The notes: generated by a model from the sequence alone, not told the origin. 64,000 nt of DNA from Nemertoderma westbladi (GCA_032718475.1 JAUCBJ010008967.1:1-64000); one strand, 5' to 3'; counted from the first letter of the stretch, positions 30,775 through 42,357 are shown. Numbers and translations are program-made.

Positions 30775-31035
30775 ATTTGGAAAAGGGATATTTTAAACGA
30801 AAAATGTCCAGTTTGCTATTCTAAGTTATTGCAACATCGAGATTATTATAAATGTGAAAATAAACATGGAACTTGTGCACGATGTATTGTGCAATATTCC
30901 GAAATGAATAATTATTGTTCTAAAATTTGTCCTATTTGTCGCGCACCCATATCTAAGTTAAATATGAAGTTGGCGAGATACGAACCCTATTATTGGAAAG
31001 AGCTACATTGTGCTACATTGCGAAAAACATTGTAA
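30775..31035 (+). CDS. Small RING-finger protein (C3HC4-like), 3' exon or partial
   Basis: The frame is open from 30754 to 31035 and encodes WKRDILNEKCPVCYSKL, then KCENKHGTCARC and KICPICRAPISKL. This gives the Cys pairs and His expected of a RING finger: CPVC, C-x-x-x-H-x-x-C-x-x-C, CPIC. RING domains usually act as E3 ubiquitin ligases. There is no ATG before the first Cys pair. TTTACTTTAAG at 30764-30774 could be a splice acceptor, which would make this a second exon. Its AT-rich codon use matches the preceding 147-residue gene, so the two may belong together. Confidence 0.55.
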   Translation: MWKRDILNEKCPVCYSKLLQHRDYYKCENKHGTCARCIVQYSEMNNYCSKICPICRAPISKLNMKLARYEPYYWKELHCATLRKTL

Positions 31036-31531
31036 ATGGGCGCCTAAATGTACTACTTAAAAATAAAAAAGTTTAAAATATCTATAGCGGCTAAAGCAAT
31101 AACGAACGGTTTTTCTAAACATAAACTATCTAAGGGACATGCAGCACATTAAATATTGTATATATAAGAGATTGCATTATAATGATCTAATGATTATGAT
31201 TATATTTATTCATTCCTTGTTTTGTTATTTGCATGCTTTTATTTGTATATTTAAATTAAATAATTGAATAATAAGTAAGATAAATATATTTAATTATAAA
31301 CAATTATTTATTGAAAAATTATTTATACAGAACGATACATTCTACCAAGCATTTTTCCAGGGGTTTATTCGTTTATTGTAATATTCAATGCAGGGAATAG
31401 TGCGGTTAGCCAAGTAAAATAATCTACAGTACATTGTATAGACTGCAACTGGAAAGGAGGAATTTAACTACAGTATTTTACAGTACACTACCGCAATTCA
31501 GTAGAACACCACACACACACCAACTGTATTG
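31036..31531. other. AT-rich spacer, no gene seen
   Basis: No motif-bearing frame. A short ACACACAC run at 31507-31520 lies near the 3' end of the piggyBac gene. I looked for a TTAA plus CCCT terminus here and found none. Confidence 0.45.
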
Positions 31532-33429
31532 TTACATAGATTTTCCAACCTCTATTTTGTACTTCAACGAACTTAACTGATGCTCCTTATCACTTATAGT
31601 AGTGTTAACTACATGGGTATTGACACACACGATATCCATGATATCGAAAAACATTCTTAAATAATATCTAAATTTAGATCGGCGATCCAAACCATATGCG
31701 GCGTTTTTCTGATCTGCTAGGTCGACCCCCTTCATACCATAGTTGTACTCTTTCACAGCCTGTGTGTGGGCAGTCAACGGCTTTCTTCAACGAAGCTCCT
31801 TTCTCCCTGCAAGGCAAAATGTACAGTACTTATATATATATACTACGTAGTATTATGAATACTGTTAATTTATATATGTTATTAACTAATCTATATTATA
31901 TTTTATACCGGTATATTATAATAAAAACTTTAGGTCTAAAATTAGTGCACTTTGTCTCATATTCCTTTTATTATCAACACCATTTACTACTGCATATTAT
32001 TTTACCAGAAATTAGTGTATAGACCTCACTTTTAGTTGCCCTTATTTTCAGATGTATGCATAGCATACTGTACCAGTATGTGCTGCAACAATAATTATTA
32101 AATACACCATACCTCCGCAATACGGATATCATCTGCGTTGGTTTTCCTACATTGGTCCCAACTAAATTGACGGCCCGATTATCCATCCATTTCACAGCAA
32201 CCACGTTGTTGGCAAATTGAACTTGGCACTCCCCGCATACCATTTCTTTATCCGGTTTAAAACTCGGGAATTCCTTTCTATTAGATCGTACAGTTCCAAG
32301 GGAATATATTCCATTGTCGTATAACGTTTGAACCAGGTTAACAGAAGTAAAAAAGTTGTCGAAGTAAACTCTAGTGAATGAATTTCGAATATTTCCTGTT
32401 AATTTTAAGACCACTCCTTCTCCTAACAAATAATCAGGAAGCAATTTTTTACCTAAGTAAAGATGGACTTCATATGTGTACCCAGACCTGCTGCCAGAAC
32501 GTAGCCAAAACTTGAACCCCCATTTAATGGGTTTGTTCTTTATGTATTGTTTCATCGCCGAGTGGCCCTTGAATTTAACCATATGTTCATCTACTGACTG
32601 TGAAGAACATCCAGACAAGGCACAGGCGAATGCGTCGTTTACATGGTCCAGGATGGGTCGGATCTTATATCCCTGGTTCACCATTTTACCATCTTTATCC
32701 AATTCACACATGAGGTTATCAGCAAAATGCAACTCATCTGTGGACCAGTAATCCCTGAGTGATGGTAACTTATTTATTGACATTATATAATTTACTCCAA
32801 TAAATGCGCGCATTTCATCAGCACTGATCTCAAAAACTCGACCTGATTGTTCGGCATATTTCCTGCTTTCACAGACCAACAACTCAATAAGTTTATCCAA
32901 CTTAGCAGACTTAGAAAATACCTCCACGGGAGTTATCGCCATCTTCACCATATAAGCATGTTTGACTTTTAGAGGGATTCTTTTTTTTCTTCCAGACCCA
33001 CTTCCGTTCCGGTTTACGTTTATCCTTTAAACATTCCGAGCTACTGGTAGAAACATCCGGTTGTACGATTACCGGTACATCAGGATCAGGAACAACGACA
33101 TGAATGTTTGCCTCAGGAACTATACCTATGGGATTTACCGGTACCGGTACTTCGACTTCATTAGGACTAATGTTATAAATCTCATCATTCACCCCTACCG
33201 GTAGGCCTAGATTTATTCCAGGATCATTCTCCACTACAAACTCAGTGTCTGAGTCATTCATCAAGTTATCGATAAAGCTTTCGGTGTCACTTTCAACTTG
33301 GCCCAATAAAGCAAAAGCATCGTCATAATCACTGAGACAAAAATATTTCTTCCTAGCGTTTTTTGCAGGTTTATCCATTGCCGCAAAGGGTACTGCAGTA
33401 CCGGCACAAAACAACGCAGTGACAACCAA
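31532..33429 (-). pseudogene. piggyBac transposase with one probable intron
   Basis: Minus strand. Acidic N-terminus (33429-32950): SDYDDAFALLGQVESDTESFIDNL. Catalytic domain (32951 down to about 32112): RVFEISADEMRAFIGV, SVDEHMVKFKGHSAMKQYI (first Asp), TRVYFDNFFTSVNLVQTL (second Asp) and VVAVKWMDNRAVNLVGT (third Asp), at residues 121, 198 and 257 of that frame. The C-terminal part (31777-31532) has KEYNYGMKGVDLADQ and DRRSKFRYYLRMFFDI. The coding strand has AG|GTATGG just after SVLR and TTGCCTTGCAG|GG about 280 bp later, a credible intron. One frameshift lies in an A8 run near 32976 (KKKKNPS) and another in a CACACACA run near 31773. All three catalytic Asp residues are present. Confidence 0.85.
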
Positions 33430-33544
33430 TATAATTAGCGGTATAGGCCTACTGGCTACCGGTACTGGGATATGCTTATTTATGACAGCAGGTGTATCTA
33501 CCTACCATACATACATGATGACAGACGATAAGGGCCACAAAGGG

Positions 33545-33977
33545 TATATTCTGTTTCGTAGGAAATACAGGAGCTCTATACAAGACTGTAATGAATTTAC
33601 ACTTCGACCCTTCTCCAGTGATCACCACCTTATTGTTGCCAAGGTAAGACTTAGTCTGCGTGCTAGCAGAACAACGAAATCTGCCTTGCCGCGGCATGAC
33701 TGTTCCTCTCTGTTGCAACAGCCAAGTGTGAGATCCAGCTTCACACTGAGCAACAGGTATGAGGCTCTTGCCTCTGAGGCGGCAGATCACTGTGAGGGCT
33801 ATACTGCCTTTACAGAAGCAGTTAAGTTAGCAGCTGCAGAAACAGTTCCTGTATACCCTCGAAACAGGAAAAGGGCCCCTGGACTGACAACAAAATTCAG
33901 TAGTGCCGAAATGACCTTCATAAGGCGCAGAAAGAGTCCTGACTCAAACAGACTACAGCGGCCAAGAATACAGTTAA
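33545..33977 (+). pseudogene. LINE-A copy 3, left part
   Basis: Matches copy 2 from about 28710: TATTCTGTTTCGTAGG, HHLIVAKVRLSLRASRTTKS, SNRYEALASEAADHC and ETVPVYPRNRKRAPG. It stops at CAGTTAA (33971-33977), exactly where element C begins. The continuation is at 40063. Confidence 0.88.
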
Positions 33978-35074
33978 GGGGGGGGGGGGGGGGGGGGGGG
34001 GTACACCCCCCCCTCAGGTCAAAATTTTCATTTTTTGTTTTTTTATTTCATCTAGAGTAGAATTTAATGCGGATTTCAAATCTGGAAACGGCTTAGCGAG
34101 ATCTCTTTTACTTCTCGAGTAATGGCTGGTTTTCCGTCTGTATGTCTGTCTGTCTGTCCATCGAAATATTAAAAAGGGCATAAAATAAGCAATCTGAAAT
34201 GTTTACTGTTAGGATTTTTCTTAATGTCGATGTCTGTTTTAATATTTGGAATTATCTAATCACTATGTCTGTATCTCAGTCTGTCTCTCAGTTTGTCTGT
34301 CTGTTTGTATGTCTGTCTGTCTGTCAACATGTCCGTCAAATTTTAATTAATATATATTTAATAGATATTTGTGAGTTTTGTATTACATATTGAACAGTTG
34401 TCTAATGGACTAGTTGTCTACTAGTAATAACAAATGTGAACCATCATATAACAATAGCTAGTAATAATTATTCTGGGAAACAACCATAAACTTATTTTTT
34501 TTAAATTCCGCAGGCTCTGAGAATAATTCACGTGCTGCGCGAAGTCTTCATGTGCAGCATGAACTTTTCATGTGCCGCGTGAAGGCTTCTCATTCTGATC
34601 AAAAAGCTTTCCGAGGTGCTCGATTAATTAACGTGCTTTATGAAGAATTTAAGTGCTACGTGAAACCTTCACCTGCTGCGCAAATGTCTCACGTGCTGCG
34701 CGAAGGTTTCACGTGCTGCGCAAAGCTTAATGTTCTGTGTAAAGGCTTATTATAAATTATGTGGAAATTTTTATATAATTTTGAATGTGTTGGCAAATAT
34801 ACCAAAGGGCTAACTTTGCAAGCTCTTTTTCCGCTATTGTGCTAACTTTTCCAAAGTGCTAACTCGTGGTCCTTGCAATCTGAAACTTTGTCAAAACGTT
34901 TTTTAGACCATTTCCCACAAGTTAGCGTTTTACCACTTTTGCAGTCCAGTGTGTCATGTGTATGAAAAACTTGGCCCCCCTTAGCGGCATTATGGGAATT
35001 GGTACTTTTCAAACACACTTAAACACTCAAGAGTATGGAATGGCCATAATGCTAACTTACAAACACACTTCTTA

Positions 35075-35600
35075 CACTTACATTCCATTTGTACCAACTA
35101 CCAAGTGCTAAATGATTATAAGACCGCAAATACCCTAATACGCTAACTCGCTGAATGTTAATTGCGAATACCCCTCCGTTTCGCGAATAGCCAATTGCAC
35201 ACGTATTACCTAATAATAAAAGCGTTTTGCACAAACTGCGGGAGCGCTAAAGTCTTAACTTATTACTTTTAGATAGTCTTTGAAAGTACTCTATACAAAG
35301 TCCTAACCCGATAACTGTGTATTGTCATGGAAACGTAATGGTTTCTTACCTGGACATCCATACAATGTATTTCAATTTATTGCACAGGCGACATATTATT
35401 ATGTAGTGAGTGATTGCCGTGAAATGGAAAACCTAGATATATTGACAATCGTTATTTCAAAATTCATCCGGTCTAATTGTTGAGATACCCCAAATTGAGG
35501 TTCTAAATTTGTGAAAATATTACAGTAGTGAAACAATTTTATGGTTAAAGAGAAAACTCAATTTGTTTTTATGTAGAGTAATGCGTAATTTTATTCCACA
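35075..35600. repeat. Direct duplication inside element C, copy 1
   Basis: Shares AAGTGCTAAATGATT, AATACCCTAATACGCTAACT, GGGAGCGCTAAAGTC, AAAGTCCTAACCCGATAA and TGAAATGGAAAAC words in the same order with 36357-36880. The offset is about 1,280 bp. No coding frame. Confidence 0.8.
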
Positions 35601-36356
35601 AAGTTGCCTTTTCTTTTATAGCAGGTAAATTGCAATAATTAGTGCATTATAGGCGTACCTAAACGTGCGCTATTTTTATGAAAATTAACAACTTGTTACA
35701 TTATGTCAACTTCTCGATGTGGTGATATCCTCGTAACGCAGCTAAGTAATAATCACTAACTTAGTAACAATAAACTTCTATAACAAATATTGATAGTATT
35801 TCCCATTACTGATAACCATTGATTGTAGGCGAAGTGTAAGTTTAGTTGATGTACCAACTGCAATTAATTGCATAAAAAGGATATGAATTTCATTAATATT
35901 CCTAAACATTACAATATTAACGCTAATAATTAAGCATTCAGAACGCCCTTAAATTGACATAATTTAACAAAATGGCACCATTTTGTGAAAAGGGCACTGT
36001 CAACGTTTATGAATGAATGACACTTGTATATTTATGGAAACATCCCTCGCCACCCTCACTCGGTAAATAAATACTGCTTTATGTGAAACCTTTCACACAA
36101 TCATGTAAAATACTGTAGTTATAGTTTCACTTTTATCAATTTACAATATTTGCAGGAAAAAATAATACAATTCAATCATTATTATTCGTGTAACATCAGT
36201 TATAAATCGGTAAAATATGAAAGTTCCTTTACATAAATCATTACGTCGGTTTTTCTGACTTTTATTGTCTGCTATATTTTAATTTTTATTACCTATTATC
36301 AATAATGTTTTTTACTTTCTCTCGTGTTATTTTAATTTTCGTTGATTAGTCAATCA

Positions 36357-36880
36357 CACTTATATTCAATTTGTACTAAGTGCTAAATGATTGTAAGACC
36401 GAAAATACCCTAATACGCTAACTCGCCGAATGTTGATTGCGAATACCCGGCTCCGTTTCGCAAATAACCAATTTCACATCGAACACTTAAAAATAAAACC
36501 GTTTGCATAAACTCCGGGAGCGCTAAAGTCCTAACTTATACTTTCTTTTGAAAGTACTTTATACAAAGTCCTAACCCGATAATTTTGTATTGTCATGGAA
36601 ACATAATGGTTTCTTACCTGGACATTGACAACTAGTCTAATGAAACATAGGCAAACCGAAATTTATTCCCAGACTGAAACGAATAAGAATGGTGAAATGG
36701 AAAACTTACACATAGAAAGACAATCGTTATTAGAATATTTCCTCGTTTCGTCTATTGTTGAGGTATAATAAAATACATAAAACACAAACTCAAACTGTGG
36801 CAAATTTAATTTGGGTTGTAAATTGGTGAAATTAGTTTGTGAAACAATAAATATAATATGCGTCAGATTAATAATTGACA
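36357..36880. repeat. Direct duplication inside element C, copy 2
   Basis: Second member of the pair beginning at 35075, diverged by substitutions and small indels. Related short words (CTAACTTTGCAAG, TGCTAACT) also occur around 34810-35060, so the arms of C may have expanded from a smaller repeat. Confidence 0.8.
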
Positions 36881-37297
36881 ATTGTTAAAATTCAAAACAA
36901 TTAAAATTCACTATAATGATAGTGTTGCGATATATGGCGTTGTGTACTAGAACAACCCATTATACAGTATAGAGTAATTTAGATAAGCCATATTGATGTA
37001 CAGCCGCAATTAGATAGGAAATAAGCAATTTTGGATTAAATTCATCAAAGTTAATAGTGAGTGAATATGAGGCAGGTTTTCAGTAACACTCACTTTATTT
37101 TACACTTGTGAAATATTAGTAAGATAAAGATATATTAAAATTATCTTATAATTGATTACTGGATGGTTTACTGAAATAAAAATTAGATATAATCAAAACA
37201 TTTTCCGTTCTGATGGAACTTTTTTTTAGATGTTCAACAAATTTATTTAACCATTTAAACTTCGGGATCCCGTTTCAAAAAAGTCGGAATCGGGATT

Positions 37298-37476
37298 CGA
37301 TATTTCGCTGGTTGCCGCCCCAGCTACAGCCTCACGTCCCATCTCGGACCCGAGCAACCCGGTATCGGGACGCGGGAGCCCTGTGGGCCCGAGTTCCCGG
37401 GAATCCCCGCCTATCCCGTCGACGGAAGGATCCGTCGGGCGGCCGGCCGGGACCACGACACTCGATATTTCGCTTT
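37298..37476. mobile_element. GC-rich insert flanked by 13-bp direct repeats
   Basis: About 150 bp of strongly GC-rich sequence (GGGACGCGGGAG, CGGCCGGCCGGG) sits in AT-rich element C. TCGATATTTCGCT occurs directly at both edges. A 13-bp duplication suggests insertion of a short retroposed sequence. I do not recognise it as rRNA, tRNA or 5S. Confidence 0.55.
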
Positions 37477-37567
37477 GCTTTTTAGTCACCCGATTTAAAT
37501 GAAAAAAAATCTGATTTAAACAAAAAAAATGATTGAAATGAAATGAAAAATGATGATTTTTATCAAC

Positions 37568-38745
37568 CCTGCACCCATGACATTTGCTATATCATCCGCT
37601 TCTTCAAGGCCAGTGTCCTTTAAGATGCGTCTCAAGAAAGTCATGGTCTGTCCACCATGCTTATTCACTCCATGAGGCTGCCAAAGTACAAGATTATGCA
37701 CTGGCTGGTCCTCACGGCGAAAGCAATGTCCTGCAAAGCGGAGGCGATTTTGTTCTAGTATCAAGCTTGGGGGAACCAATGAGACACCTCCAATGTTATA
37801 TAGTGTCTGGTTGGAGATGTGTGCATTGTACTTGACATAATGAACCCGGCGTAGCATTCTTGTGAATGTGTCATCCAGTGATTTGGTGTCCTCAGCAGTT
37901 AGAGCCCAGCATGGACTCCCATAGAGGAGTACTGGAACTACTGCTGCTCTAAATAATCGGACCTTAAGTTTCCGATTAATTCTCGGTGACTTCCAAATCC
38001 TGCAAAGCATATTCAAGGCTGCCCAATGCTTTCCCTTACGTATTCGAAGGTCCTCATCTGACTTCCGGATCCATGATCCCAGGTAACAGAAGTCGTCCAC
38101 ATGCTCAAGCATACCATCCTTTGAGCTTATGCTCATCCGAACAGAGACTTGCTGAGGACTTTCAAAGTTAACTGTTAAAATGTTGGTCTTTCTGGAGTTA
38201 ATAAAAAGACCAACACTAGAAGCAGCATGTTCTAATGAGCTGAGGAGCCGTTGGGCTCCCTCTAGTGATTCTGAGAGTACTCCTAAGTCATCAGCAAAGT
38301 CTAGATCAGTTAGGTACTTGTCAGGATTTCCTCGACTTCTGGAGCCAGTAGGTGGACTTATAAACACCCAATCATCATTATGATGATCTAAGGACGTGCG
38401 TAGAACATAGTCAACCACAATTATAAACAAGAATGGTGCAAGTGTGTCTCCCTGGAGGACGTCCCATTACACTTCAAATGGTTCTCTGTCACCGTCAACA
38501 GTAGACACAAATGTTGTTGAACCATCGTATACTGATCTGATTGTTGCAATAATTTCATCAGGAATCCCATATAATGAAACTATGCTGAACATACGTGAGA
38601 GAGAGACTGAATCAAAGGCCTTGAAGAAGTCAACAAAGATAACAGCCAGATGCCATCTTTCTTATTTGATAACTCTTCAATTATCCTTCGGGTATCCTAT
38701 GGACTCCATGGTCCCACGAATGCCGAATTGGCCGAATGCCAAAAT
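37568..38745 (-). pseudogene. LINE-A copy 4: RT domain, nested in element C
   Basis: Minus strand. FIIVVDYVLRTSLDHHND, DLDFADDLGVL (catalytic FADD), FCYLGSWIRKSDED, VVPVLLYGSPCWALTAEDTKS and the C-terminal QNRLRFAGHCFRR form one frame of 304 residues (38430-37516). The upstream RT part (about 38460-38745, with the DSVSLSRMFS region) is shifted out of frame. It retains the segment that copy 1 has lost. It is truncated at both ends and lies in the opposite orientation to the LINE-A copy hosting element C. Confidence 0.87.
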
Positions 38746-38822
38746 AAGGATCACGAGACGAATTACAGAAATGATGAAATGTTTGATCCTGTTTAAACAC
38801 TTAGTTAGTAGGCATACAACAT

Positions 38823-39085
38823 GAATAAACCATGCAGTTAGGTGTATAATAATACTGTTCGGGTTTGCAGTTAGCACAACATTAATTAGACCATGCAGTT
38901 AGGTGTATAATAATACTGTTCGGGTTTGCAGTTAGATCAACATTAAATAGACCATGCAGTTAGGTGTATAATAATACTGTTCGGGTTTGCAGTTAGCACA
39001 ACATTAATTTGACCTTGCAGTTAGGTGTATAGTAATATTGTTCAGGTTTGCAGTTAGCACAACATTAATAGACAATGCAGTTAGG
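38823..39085. repeat. 61-bp tandem repeat, about 4.3 copies
   Basis: Unit includes CATGCAGTTAGGTGTATAAT, ACTGTTCGGGTTTGCAGTTAG and CACAACATTAAT. Copies start near 38833, 38893, 38954, 39015 and 39076 (partial). Confidence 0.85.
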
Positions 39086-40062
39086 GCTATGGTATATGTG
39101 TAGTCTTTACCGCCCTTGTACTCTAGCGACCTTCCAGAGAATTTGTTAGTTAGGTGTATAGTTGATTTGCATGCGTCTGGAACAGTTAGCACTTTGGACG
39201 AAAAAGAGCACGTTAGCGTTTCGAGTGGTTTGCCGGTATAGGTGTTCCTTAAGGTTATCTCATTATTCCATGACTATTTATTACTAAATGACGAAATAGT
39301 ATGCGATCAAATCAATACGCCAAAATGTAATTTGTTCACGTGCTGCGCGAAGTGTTTTTTGGAAAGCACTCTAAAATTATTTTAACAGGTTGTTAAAAGT
39401 GGGTAGGGGTTTTTTTGAACCAAATTTCATGAAATCCATTGAGAAATCACAAAATATGGATAGGGGATAACCAATGGGAAAAGAAAAGGAGATACCAGTA
39501 CTGAAAATAGCGGGAACATTTGAAATATATTGTTCTTAAACTTTAAATGCGTTTATCTCGGAATTGTATTTTTCAAATTCAAAATACTACTACTCAGCCA
39601 TTTCTTAACCAATTCTCGAAATTTTTTTTTTGTTTGATTTCTTTTCGGGTTTTGATCAAAAGTTATCGGTTAGAATTTTGAATTGTGCCATATTAATTTC
39701 TTGAAATTAGTTAATATCTATTAAGTAATAATTAATATTAGTTAATAATATTTAAAAAATATTTAAGACCTAAATAAAAAATGTAACCGATAAGTTTTGT
39801 GGAGCCGAGGATGCTGATTCAGAAAAACCAAGTTTCGAAAATTTTCGCCCAAAATTGTGAGACTAGTAGTGTTTTTAGTGAAATTAACAATTTCGCTGGT
39901 GGCCGCTAGAGGGCGACGTAAATTTGAAAATTTTTTTTTTGAACCCAATCTTTGGCCATATGTTAATCCCCCGAAAGGTATAAAAGATACAAAATTACAC
40001 ACAAGCAGAAATTATAGCCATTTGCAAAAAAGGTCCATAGGGGGGTGTACCCCCCCCCTTAA

Positions 40063-40292
40063 GGCTGCATCCAGGTCCCTGAACAGGCAGTACTCTGTTA
40101 ATCTACAGGAGCTAATAAACCAACAGGTTGATGCCATCAATGAGCAGGCAATCATCCCAGGCATGGAAATCGATCAATCTGCTTACTGGTGGGCGGAAAA
40201 GCCACGGTAGCTTACTGGGCTGTGGGACCATGGAGCCCATTCTGGCACTTAGAAGGATAATTGAATAGTTATCAAGACAAATTATTTCCGTA
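40063..40292 (+). pseudogene. LINE-A copy 3, right part
   Basis: Resumes exactly where 33977 left off: GGCTGCATCCAGGTCCCTGA, then the SLNRQYSVNLQEL-coding stretch. An internal deletion joins it to GTGGGACCATGGAGCCCATT, and it fades after the TCAAG near 40280. Confidence 0.85.
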
Positions 40293-40519
40293 GACAGCAT
40301 TTCTGTGATACGTCTGTTGTTTTTTTGGTCATTTTCGTCCAAAAAATAACAGCAAAATTGTATTGTGGTAAAAAATTAATCAAGGTAAACAACTCATATC
40401 ATGCGAGGCAGCCCCACAACATGTATATTCTCATGGTGGTAAGGATAACATATAATGAAAATTTTAATAAATCTTTTTAATATTATTACTGTGACTTATT
40501 AACTTTTAGACAATCTCCA

Positions 40520-40741
40520 TTGGCTTTGCAACACCGCAATATTCCAGCGACGTTTACTGCCAAGTATCTCGAGGCTGAGTTCACGGTTTTGGATCTCATT
40601 GCTGGGGCACAACCACTAGATGTGGCATTCTTTCGGCCACTTAAGATTGCTTGGCGTTCTATTCTTACTAGGTGGCGGATGGAGAACCAATTGTCTGATG
40701 GTGGCAAGAAACCACCTGTAGCATTACTTTGGCACTCATAA
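40520..40741 (+). pseudogene. Pogo/Tigger-like DDE transposase fragment
   Basis: The frame contains AQPLDVAFFRPLKIAWRSIL followed by TRWRMEN. QPLDV-x-FF-x-PLK-x-W is the hallmark of DDE superfamily endonucleases of the Tc1/mariner-pogo (Tigger, jerky) group, just C-terminal of the second catalytic Asp. The residues before it do not match the usual strand with its Asp, so this is a broken piece of about 70 residues. No ends of the parent element were found. Confidence 0.6.
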
Positions 40742-42268
40742 TTACACATGGGTTGCTGAATCCATAATTTTGGCCTTCAACAGTGACGATAAAGAAAAGA
40801 ACTGTGCTATAAGGTCATCGAAAAAGACCTTTATGAAAGCTCTGGTGGAACTGGAGCAACATGAGGATTGATAGGACATATATATTACATATATACTGGA
40901 ACATGATGATTGATGAGTATATATATATTGAGATTATAGATTGAGATATATTGAGATTGAGGAACCTTGTACTGAACCTTTTAGATTAGTTTGTTTTTTT
41001 ATATTAATTTCTAGGGGTTAACAGTAAACTTTATTTATTTTATTTGTATTTGAAAAATTTTGTATTTGTATAAATTGTTTACACTATACTTCCATGATAA
41101 AGCAAAATACCTTGAAACTCCTCTTACTCCTCTCATCTTACTCTTGAAAATTGTCATTTTGAAAATCAAGATTACATATCTCCTCTTCCTCAACTCTCGT
41201 TCTGGAACTAGTCAACGAACAAACCTGGGGGGACTGCACTGGAAATAAGTCGTCAGAATTTGTGTGTAATCCCGCCCCCGGCCTAACGGCCAAAGAAAAT
41301 TTACTTAACTTTACTTTAGGCTACCGGCAGACCGGTACTTTTTACAGTGTTTTACTAAAAATATTTCGCCTTGTGATATTACAGTTCTGTAGTTGTAGTT
41401 CCGGTTGCGGTAAAAGATTAGGCCTAAATTACAGTGGTAGGCCTATATTAACAGTGCAGCAACCAACAGGGCCTAAGCTGCTACAGTGCTAAAAATGAAT
41501 GAATCATGGCCGAAGCATGGCTCAACGTTTGAACGTCAATTCCTCAGCAAAATCTCTGTCAAATTTGTTGAAATTTGGTATGCGTGTACGTAAGGGGCGT
41601 GCCGAGGCATTCGTGGCCCGGGGGCTAGAGTGGATTTCCCCCCCCCCCCCAAGGAAAAAAATTTAAATTCCCATTCAAGCTTCACGCAATACGTATAATA
41701 TAGCCTATAATGAATTGTATTATGTTTAAGACTAAAATTGCGTTAGTTAATAATGTTACACATTAGTAATAGTAAATAGAAGTACAGTATTTTAATCTCG
41801 CATTTATACTTAGTATTAGTCTATGTACTATTACTCTGCAATAGTATTGTGCTTATATCCTGCCAGTTACTGCTATTGATACTGTAATACATACTTCTGT
41901 CTTAAACAAACATGGTGGCCAGTAAATAACTTTCCTTTGCCGGATTTTCAAGGTCGATGAACCTGAGAACATTGCAGGATAAGTTATCTTTATGGCTAAC
42001 AAGATTGATTTGGTGTATCTGAATATCTGTGTCTTTGGGCCTCGACATGTACCTGGCACACTTTAAGTAAAACTAATATATCGTATTTGAATAAATCGTA
42101 ATTATATTCGCTACTTCTGTTAAAAGTCAACAGATTAGCGTTTCCTAGAACCTGGTTATATGATTGATAACTTAAACTTTAATTAATTACTTAACATTTC
42201 AATATCCTTAAAATAGTAGAGGGTAAAGATCACTGTCAATGACATTAGGGGCCATCCATAAATGACGT
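40742..42268. other. No gene seen
   Basis: AT-rich, with TA-rich patches at 40880-40950 and a C-run at 41638-41651. Open frames at 41060-41492 have no recognisable domain. Confidence 0.45.
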
Positions 42269-42357
42269 CTAGTCTACTAGTCCCCTAGTCTTCTAGTCCC
42301 CTAGTCTACTAGTCCCCTAGTCTACTAGTCCCCTAGTCTACTAGTCCCCCAGTCTAC
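42269..42357. repeat. 16-bp tandem repeat
   Basis: About 5.5 copies of CTAGTCTACTAGTCCC. Each unit contains CTAG and ACTAGT palindromes; one copy has TTCTAG in place of TACTAG. Confidence 0.9.

Larger units (their letters stand above)
33978..40058. mobile_element. TTAA element C (6.1 kb) with poly-G ends
   Basis: TTAA (33974-33977), a run of about 22 G and GTACACCCCCC open the element; TAGGGGGGTGTAC and a C-run close it before TTAA (40059-40062). The flanks are LINE-A: CAGTTAA on the left and TTAAGGCTGCATCC on the right. The uninterrupted word CAGTTAAGGCTGCATC is seen in copy 2 at about 29145. The arms (about 33978-34790 and 39245-40058) reappear inverted in element D. The 4.4-kb interior holds a 500-bp direct duplication, a GC-rich insert, a reversed LINE-A copy and a 61-bp tandem array, but no recognisable transposase. 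TTAA duplication fits piggyBac or Kolobok; the GGG start suits Kolobok better. Confidence 0.88.

Noticed and set aside
33416-33545. Terminal inverted repeat of the piggyBac gene
   Set aside because: I looked for TTAA followed by CCCT here and downstream of 31532 and found none, so I do not claim element ends.
34250-34345. CTGT repeats as a CRISPR-like array
   Set aside because: Four-base simple sequence with no unique spacers, inside a transposon arm and repeated in element D.
37516-38824. Plus-strand open frames across the reversed LINE-A copy
   Set aside because: They are antisense to a clear RT frame with FADD and other motifs on the minus strand.
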